Part shown: piece after piece, positions 58,208 through 64,000 of the stretch
Numbering within the stretch: the stretch's first letter is position 1
How the letters are laid out: the number at the start of each line of letters is the position of its first letter
From: Amylostereum areolatum
Taxonomy: Eukaryota > Basidiomycota > Agaricomycetes > Russulales > Stereaceae
Direction: 5' to 3'
Length of the DNA: 64,000 nucleotides
Assembly: GCA_012932865.1 (NCBI GenBank)
Contig: SAXG01000002.1
Coordinates: 2,046,001-2,110,000 of the forward strand
Notes under the pieces: model-generated
What the model saw: the letters and a program-made list of their open reading frames with translations, nothing else
The model's database searches: none
Told to the model about the DNA's origin: nothing
Program-made: the position numbers and the translations under genes

Positions 58208-58276
58208 AAGGCAATGTTTGGCTCTGACAAACAAGTTTCTCGACGCGCGGATTCCAGTCGGTTATGCAAACGGCTG
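58208..58276. repeat. Right TIR of mariner-like copy B (69 bp)
   Basis: Reverse complement of 54256-54324, followed by TA. Confidence 0.92.
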
Positions 58277-58278
58277 TA

Positions 58279-58754
58279 GGCGTACCCTGGCCGCGCCTGT
58301 TTGTATGCATCGCTACCCAAATGGTGTACCAGGGCAGGGCTGGGTCACTTCGAATTCACAGGCGTATACGAGGAAATAAGGATCCGCCACGGAAGGTTTG
58401 ATGCCATTCCTGCTGGAATTGATCGATTCCGTCAGCTGCGAGGGCAAAAGAGGCATGTTTGGCCGTAGAGGATAATCTGGTGCCGTAGCAGCCGTACCGA
58501 CCTGCGCCGCGACCCTGCACAGACGGTCACAAGACAAGCCCAACTCCCCGCCCGCGCGCACCAGGCGGCAGGCACGACCGTACATCTGTTCCGACATTCG
58601 CTCAGAACTCCCTGCGCGCCAGGATGGACGGCCCGCTGCTCTATGCAGGCAACGCCGTCGCTTGTATAAAACCCACGGGTTCTCCCAATGTTTCCCCTTG
58701 CGTCTTCCTAGACCAACCCCACCGCCGCTTCCGAGTGCACTTCCCATAGGCACC
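58279..58754. other. Promoter region of sugar porter
   Basis: About 480 bases between the transposon and the sugar porter. It is CG-rich (GCCCGCGCGCACCAGGCGG, about 58549) with TATAAAA at 58665-58671, 84-90 nt before the ATG. Copy B therefore sits about 480 bp upstream of this start codon. Confidence 0.6.
58665..58671 (+). promoter_or_regulatory. TATA box of sugar porter
   Basis: TATAAAA 84-90 nt upstream of the ATG at 58755, followed by a pyrimidine-rich leader. Confidence 0.55.
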
Positions 58755-60822
58755 ATGGGTAAAGGCGTACGACTGCGTTTTCTTCTCTGGGGTATATGGC
58801 ACTAATTTTTTCTCTATATACAGTACAGCGCGTCGATTGCTTCCAACCCGGTGCGCGCGCTCTCACTTATGTTTGTCGGGTGACAACGCTAAGCAGTTTA
58901 TCTAGTACATTGTCGGTTCATTCGCATGCATCGGCGGCGGTCTCTTTGGGCTGGACATCTCGTCCATGTCCGGAGTGTTGAACGTGAGCTCCCTCTCGCT
59001 CCTATCTATCTCCTTGCAGTTTTTCATCACGCGCTTATCTTCCAGAACGATGCCTATAAAAGTACCTTCGGTTTCGTGAGTATCCATAAACACCTCGTTC
59101 GCCGATATTGCCTCACGTCCTCATCATATAGCCCGGTTCAAATGCTCAAGGCGCTATCGTGGCTGCCATGCCTGCGGGCTCCTTTGCTGGAGCCCTCGCG
59201 GTCTCCAAACTCGCGGACTTGATTGGGCGCAAGAAGACCATCATCATCTCTGGTCTCATCTGGGTCATCGGGTCTATCCTCCAGTGCGCCTCAGTAGTAA
59301 GTTGGTCCGCTCCCTGGCAAAAGTCCTCCGTTCGCTGACTACCTTCCTCGTCTAGAATCGCGGTATGCTGGTCGTTGGTCGTATCGTCTCTGGCGTCGCC
59401 GTAGGAATCGCTTCCGCCGTCGTCCCCGTGTACCAGTCTGAGATCACCGAACCCCGTATCCGTGGTCGTCTCGTGGCAATGCAACAATGGTCGATTACCT
59501 GGGGTATCCTTATTCAATACTTTATCCAATTCGGATGCTCCTACATCGATGGGGTTGCGTCGTTCCGTATCCCATGGGGCCTTCAGATGATTCCCGCCAT
59601 CATCTTATCCTCCGGTATGATCTTCTTCCCTGAATCCCCCCGTTGGCTCGTGGACAACGACCGGTCAGTTTTCGCCATTTTTCACCCTTCCATGTCATAT
59701 TCTGACGATATGTTTCAGTGAAGAAGAGGCACTCGAAATCCTTGCAGATCTTCACGGAGGTGGCGACAAGCGCAATGAGCTGGTGCAGCTCGAATTCGAG
59801 GAGATCAAAGGTCAAGTCCACTTCGAACGCACCGAAGGTGCCAAGTCCTACCTCGACCTTCTCAAGCCGGGCATTTTCCGTCGTTTCAGTCTCGGTGCAT
59901 CTCTCCAGATGTGGTCCCAACTTTCCGGCATGAACATCATGATGTACTACATCGTCTACGTCTTCCAAGGGGCCGGTCTCACTGGCCGTCGCGGGAATCT
60001 GATCGCCGACTCCGTGCAATACGTTTTGAACGTCGCCTTTACCAGTGTGTATTTGAACATTGCTATCTATACGCTCACCTTGCTCAACGTATTCTAGTCC
60101 CCGCCATTATCTACATTGACCGTTGGGGACGTCGTCCTATGCTGCTTGCTGGAACGCTGTTCATGGGTTTCTTCCTCATGCTCGTCGGTGGTCTGCAGGG
60201 TCATTTCGGAGAATGGGGCACCGTCGACAATGCCCGTGTCTGGGTCATCAACGGCCACGACGCTGCTACCAAGGGGATCATCGTCTGCTCCTACCTCTTC
60301 GTGTGCAGGTACGTTTCTCCCGTCCACAGAGGTATAAATAAACTATTGACCACTGTCAACAGCTTCGCTATCAGCATGGGCCCAGTGTCCTGGACCTACC
60401 CGGCCGAGATCTTCCCCATGCGTGTCCGTGCCAAAGCTGTCTCGTTCTCCACGGCCACCAACTGGGTCTTCAACTTTGCGCTCGCCTGGGCCGTGCCCCC
60501 GGGTCTGTCCACGATTGCGTACAAGACTTACTTCATCTTCGGCACCTTCAACTTCGCGGCGTTCATCCACATCTTCTTCATGTTCCCCGAGACGGCCGGA
60601 CGGACGCTCGAGGAGATCGAAGAGGTGTTCGGACAGGGTCACATCTTCACGGCTTGGAAGATCCCGCGCGGGGTGGGCAAGAAGACCCTCGAGCAAGCGG
60701 TCGCGGAGCGCAAGGGGGTCGAGGTTCGTACCGCTTTTCTCTATTCACTCGGTGCTAGGCTGACCCTCCTTATTCAGGAGGAGGCGTACGACGATCACAA
60801 GCTGGACAAGGAGAGCGCGTGA
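58755..60822 (+). CDS. MFS sugar porter (hexose/monosaccharide transporter)
   Basis: Twelve-helix plasma-membrane sugar:H+ symporter family. Exon 1 is only MGKG (58755-58766); later exons give YSASIASNPVRALTYYIVGS, GGGLFGLDISSMSGVLN, MPAGSFAGALAVSKLADLIG with the R/K motif GRKKTIIISG, VGRIVSGVAVGIASAVVPVY with QSEITEPRIRGRLV, PESPRWLVDN, QLSGMNIMMYYIVYVFQGAG, DRWGRRPMLLAGT and PETAGRTLEEIEEVFGQGH. These are the standard sugar-porter signatures (PESPR, QxxGxNxxxYY, PETxGxxLEE). At least eight short introns; the end is KLDKESA. The pattern is closest to fungal high-affinity monosaccharide carriers; the exact sugar cannot be read from sequence. Confidence 0.94.
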
Positions 60823-61586
60823 GGACGGATGAGATGATGTCGTTATGCATTCTATCCAATCTGTCTTCCCCTCTTCCTTCGGTCGGTGTTGTTTCATGTA
60901 ATCCCTTTGTCCTTTACGGTCCCCAGCTCTGGTGCTTTCCCCAAGCGGGGACACATGTATCACTATTCACACTTGCGACTTCTTGTCATCTGGATCCACG
61001 ATTCCATGTTGTACCTTACAGCCACTCCGCTTGCAAGGACTTCCCGTTTTTTGTACTCGAAACGTCAGAGGTATCACACTTGAGATTGCGCCACTGTTTG
61101 ATCCTCCAGGGTGCGATTCAGATCGGACCCCAGCGAGACTGCAAGTTGTGGTCATCAACAAACACCATGGTCGACTGTTTTCCAGCCGCCATGATTCTAA
61201 CCGCAGAAGACTCACAGAAATACAGGACGATGAATGCACTGTCAGTTGGGCGCGTTCGACGAGACCACTTGAGTATGACCGCCCGTAAACCCAGATTATG
61301 GTGTGTATGCATGCGTGGATTGCAAAGTTGTCGGTCGGTGGGTATTATAAGGCGTATAAAACGTACAAGTACCGGAAATGGGTGTCAAAATAAGAAGAAA
61401 ACAACTGCTCTCGCTCGTACATCATATTAGAGTCGTGGACTGCTCATCACATCGTAACGGGGAAAGATAAAAGAAACAAAGGTCGTGGCACCGCGGCCCT
61501 CCGAACGCCCGCGTTCGCAGAGCTAACTTCGCCTTTCGTCGTCACCGTCGTCACCGCCTTCGAACCGCAGGACAAGCAGCGTCGGC
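60823..61586. other. Convergent intergenic region
   Basis: About 760 bases between the sugar porter stop and the minus-strand Ser-rich paralogue stop. Both 3' untranslated regions must lie here. A 203-codon plus frame (60819-61430) has no domain and I treat it as chance. Confidence 0.5.
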
Positions 61587-62825
61587 CTACTTGAGGTCGC
61601 GCAACTTGACGATCACGTCCTGCACGCTTGCCGCGTTCCACTCGCCGCTCCATCCCTGTCTCCGCTCGCGCCGATGCGCGTGCGGCACGTGGTCGTGCTT
61701 GCCCCCGAGCGCGAACAGCCCGGCAAGACGCGAGTTCGAGCGCGGGGGAAGCTCCATCGCGATATCGTCCATCTCGGATTCGTGACCGATGTCCATGCTC
61801 ACCGCGTCCCCGGCGGTCGTGTTGAAGTACTCGTCCCTAAGGAACGGAAGATCGGACTGGGAGCGTTGGTGGATGGGGACGGATGGACGGCGGGGGGTGG
61901 CGACCGCCTCGAGGGTTTGGAAATGGCTGTCGAAGACGGGCGAGGAGGCAGGGGCAACGGGGAGGGGAGGGGGTGGGGGTGATTGCGAGCGCGCGCGAGG
62001 ATGCACGCTCCACGCGGACGGCAGAGGCGCCTCGAAGATCGCGCTGAGGATCTCCCGTCTGGTCGGGGTGGACATGACGGCGGCATCCTCTAAAACAGTG
62101 GGCATCGGAGGCATGGGAAGGTGCTCGGAGGAGCTCGAGACGGAGATGGACAACGAACGGGGTTTGCGAGAGCGGCGTGTGGGAACGGAGACGAGGTCTG
62201 CGGGGACACCTTCGCCGAGGTATCGCGCGAGCTTGGATAGCCTCTTCCTCCTGTCCCTGATCTCCTTCTCCATCCTCACACTCTCCCACTCGCACGATGC
62301 CGATGCCGGCGTAATAGGCGTGAGGATTGACGAGGGGAAACGACCGCTAACCGGGGTGATGGAGATGGACATGCGCCTGGGTGTGAACAAAGGAGAGGCG
62401 GGAGAAAAGGCGCTCCGGGGTGTGTAGGGAGTACGGGGTACGGCGCCGTCGGGAATACAAGGGAGGGTGCCATTGAAAGTGAGTTTGGGCGCGTGCTGAC
62501 GGATGGAAAAAGCCTCCTGGAGAAAGGCGGACACTGGGGGAACATCGGGGACAAAGTTGTCAACACGTTCTTCTGATTCCATGCTCCAACGACTGCCTTG
62601 GGGCATAAGCTCAAGTGATGACTCGAGGGAGGAAGTGCGACGTTGGGGAATGAGGGGGGTGAGGGGAGCCTCGTGGATGGGATGCGGGGGCTGGACGCGA
62701 AGCATCGGAGTCGTTCCGAGGAGTTTGGCCAGTTTACGGCTGGACTTCATGAGCTGAGAACGCTGGGCAGAGGTGAGGAAGCATGTCGGGCTCGCAGGGG
62801 GCATGAGGGAGATCAAGGAGGTCAT
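61587..62825 (-). CDS. Uncharacterised Ser/Thr/Pro-rich protein, family member B
   Basis: Intronless, 412 residues, start MTSLISLMPPASPTCF. Carries the three blocks of the 21.2-kb paralogue: MKSSRKLAKLLGTTPMLR near the N-terminus, RRKRLSKLARYLGEGVPADL in the centre, and GWSGEWNAASVQDVIVKL at the C-terminus. Between the blocks it is rich in SP/TP (for example PRTPYTPRSAFSP) and Pro/Ser, probably disordered and phosphorylated. An in-frame ATG 43 codons upstream is rejected because alignment starts at MTS in both proteins. No function known to me. Confidence 0.85.
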   Translation of the reverse strand: MTSLISLMPPASPTCFLTSAQRSQLMKSSRKLAKLLGTTPMLRVQPPHPIHEAPLTPLIPQRRTSSLESSLELMPQGSRWSMESEERVDNFVPDVPPVSAFLQEAFSIRQHAPKLTFNGTLPCIPDGAVPRTPYTPRSAFSPASPLFTPRRMSISITPVSGRFPSSILTPITPASASCEWESVRMEKEIRDRRKRLSKLARYLGEGVPADLVSVPTRRSRKPRSLSISVSSSSEHLPMPPMPTVLEDAAVMSTPTRREILSAIFEAPLPSAWSVHPRARSQSPPPPPLPVAPASSPVFDSHFQTLEAVATPRRPSVPIHQRSQSDLPFLRDEYFNTTAGDAVSMDIGHESEMDDIAMELPPRSNSRLAGLFALGGKHDHVPHAHRRERRQGWSGEWNAASVQDVIVKLRDLK

Positions 62826-63090
62826 GATGATGGTGAGCAGTCGGCGAGAACGAGAGCAGATGGAAAACAGAGAAGAAAAATCGAACACGACCAGTCGCGT
62901 CGAGGTGAGTAGTCGTCGAAAGAAAAGGGGGAACGTGGGGAAGCCGCAGAGCAAAGCGGTGAGCCGTATTTATTGGGTGGTCGCTGCGGCGTCGAGCACC
63001 GCCCACGCCTCGGTCGCGCCCACACCTTGGTAGCAGCAGCCAATTGGGGTCCATGAGCAGCCGACGCGTCGCTACTGCTGTTGGCAAATG
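62826..63090. other. Upstream region of Ser-rich paralogue B
   Basis: About 265 bases; promoter of the minus-strand gene (TATTTATT near 62968). Nothing else visible. Confidence 0.5.
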
Positions 63091-63139
63091 TCTGCCGTTC
63101 TGCCCATTCTGCCGGCAGAACATTGGCAGAAACGGCAGA
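63091..63139. repeat. Imperfect palindrome built of CTGCC/GGCAG units
   Basis: TCTGCCGTTCTGCCC and following bases mirror GGCAGAAACGGCAGA around a central GCCGGC at about 63111. Two more GGCAGAAT units follow at about 63153 and 63163. Such clusters are typical of hAT-type subterminal repeats, and a hAT coding remnant begins about 160 bases downstream. Confidence 0.65.
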
Positions 63140-63298
63140 TACGGGGGGTCCGGGCAGAATATGGCAGAATCCAAATGTAGTATAGGCTAGATTCTACGTC
63201 CCTGGCCACAAATTGACATTTTCGGGGACACATTACGGTCCCAATCTCCAGTCGAAGACTCGAACATCGTCCTGTGTTTTCCATGCCGGAGCCTTGCA

Positions 63299-64000
63299 AT
63301 CAACCAGGCCGCGAGCGGGCGCTCCTTCGAATTTATGTGCAAGACAGCTCTCGAGATCGCGCGCAAATGGCGATGGACCGAAGGAGAAGCCGTTCTTTTA
63401 TGGCAGGATCTAAAGGCTTATCACGAAGGCAGGGGTGTATGGTCAGGCGGCTCGAAGGATTGCCTTGAGTGGTGGCGCACACGACCAGTTCGTGCAGATG
63501 AGCATCCCCTCAAAAAACTCGGGATCACACTTGCATCAATTCAGCCGCATGCTGCTGATGTTGAGCGCATGTTCTCAGGCCTCGACGGCGTCCAGTCGGC
63601 GAAGCGATGCAACCTTTCGGTCCCCACATTCGAAGCACTTGGGAAGTGCCGTTCCCACTATGCGCGTGAGCTCTGGGAGCGCGATAGGCGCACCGGCCGT
63701 TCCCTTCACCGTCAGCATGCCCATATGCACACACGCGCGGAGACCGGCATCGATGTAGAACTAGTAGCTGACCTCGAGAAGACTTTTTCGTTCGTCACGC
63801 CACTCGTGGCTCCCGACGATCTTGATCTGAACGGGTTAGAATCGGTCACAATGGACGAGCTCGATACAGCGTTCGAGAACACAGCACTTCGTGCTCGGGA
63901 GGAGCCAGCCCAAGCAGTCAGTGCCAACCAGGAAGTCCTCGGAGGTCAAGTCTACCGTTTCTCGGAGCTCGATGCCATTGACCGCGGCGAGACTGTCAAC
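63299..64000 (+). CDS. hAT transposase C-terminal part (dimerisation domain), runs off window
   Basis: Open from at least 63299 to the window end without a stop. It contains the hAT dimerisation region: a WW pair in CLEWWRTRPVRADEHPL, then KKLGITLASIQPHAADVERM, FSGLDGVQSAKRCNLSVPTF and CRSHYARELWERDRR. After it come an acidic extension (DDLDLNGLESVTMDELDTAF) and further residues to the edge. The BED finger and catalytic DDE region that should precede are absent from the roughly 160 bases between here and the palindromic repeats, so this is probably an internally deleted copy. Upstream exon structure unresolved. Confidence 0.75.
   Translation, partial: MNQAASGRSFEFMCKTALEIARKWRWTEGEAVLLWQDLKAYHEGRGVWSGGSKDCLEWWRTRPVRADEHPLKKLGITLASIQPHAADVERMFSGLDGVQSAKRCNLSVPTFEALGKCRSHYARELWERDRRTGRSLHRQHAHMHTRAETGIDVELVADLEKTFSFVTPLVAPDDLDLNGLESVTMDELDTAFENTALRAREEPAQAVSANQEVLGGQVYRFSELDAIDRGETVN

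Larger units (their letters stand above)
54256..58276. mobile_element. Tc1/mariner-superfamily element, copy B (4,021 bp)
   Basis: Same length and orientation as copy A (offset 18,369). TIRs 54256-54324 and 58208-58276, flanked by TA at 54254-54255 and 58277-58278. I noted two base differences from copy A: C to T at 54868 (creates a stop) and C to A at 55640 (synonymous CCC to CCA). I did not align every base. Near-identity indicates very recent transposition. Confidence 0.93.

Noticed and set aside
60819..61430. 203-codon plus-strand frame after the sugar porter
   Set aside because: Begins inside the stop region of the sugar porter and has no recognisable feature; likely 3' untranslated sequence.
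1..64000. CRISPR arrays, operons, riboswitches
   Set aside because: The window is a eukaryotic nuclear sequence; no regularly spaced repeat array was seen.

Overview
The window is nuclear DNA of a filamentous basidiomycete fungus, most likely an Agaricomycete. Genes are dense with 45-60 nt GT-AG introns carrying CTNAC-type branch sites. The recognisable proteins are eukaryotic (GCN2, eL8, cyclophilin, MGST3, J-domain protein, MFS carriers), and the mobile elements are Tc1/mariner-like and hAT-like. I cannot name the species.

Layout. 1.0-1.9 kb: a cyclophilin, followed by 3.6 kb without a recognisable gene. 5.5-11.8 kb: a complete GCN2 eIF2alpha kinase. 12.4-14.4 kb: a secreted serine beta-lactamase-fold hydrolase, followed by 4.4 kb without a convincing gene. 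18.8-19.6 kb: a four-helix membrane protein, then a frame-broken small reading frame. 21.2-22.3 kb: an uncharacterised Ser/Thr/Pro-rich protein (minus) with a paralogue at 61.6-62.8 kb. 23.7-30.0 kb: four alpha/beta hydrolase paralogues (three plus, one minus). 30.9-35.4 kb: eL8, an MGST3-like enzyme and a mitochondrial hotdog thioesterase, all minus. 35.7-42.0 kb: nested transposons. 42.4-42.9 kb: the surviving 3' part of an L-amino-acid-oxidase-like gene. 44.5-46.7 kb: a DHA1-type MFS exporter. 48.3-50.9 kb: two more hydrolase paralogues. 51.7-53.7 kb: a J-domain co-chaperone. 54.3-58.3 kb: a second copy of the mariner-like element. 58.8-60.8 kb: a sugar porter. 63.1-64.0 kb: the 3' part of a hAT transposase, cut by the window edge.

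Two systems stand out. (1) Six intact alpha/beta hydrolase paralogues share one exon architecture in which an 11-nt microexon carries the catalytic-serine elbow (SLG/SMG of GWSxGG). Skipping it shifts the frame and removes the nucleophile. (2) A 4,021-bp Tc1/mariner-superfamily element is present twice at equal length, with perfect 69-bp inverted repeats and TA target duplications. It carries a DDE transposase plus a second, convergent seven-exon gene for a 575-residue proline-rich protein. Copy A is inserted inside the left inverted repeat of a larger transposase-less element, whose intact right repeat preserves the empty site. Copy B's accessory gene has a CGA-to-TGA stop at codon 16.

Gene models were spliced by eye. 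Where exon lengths are given, they sum to whole codons.
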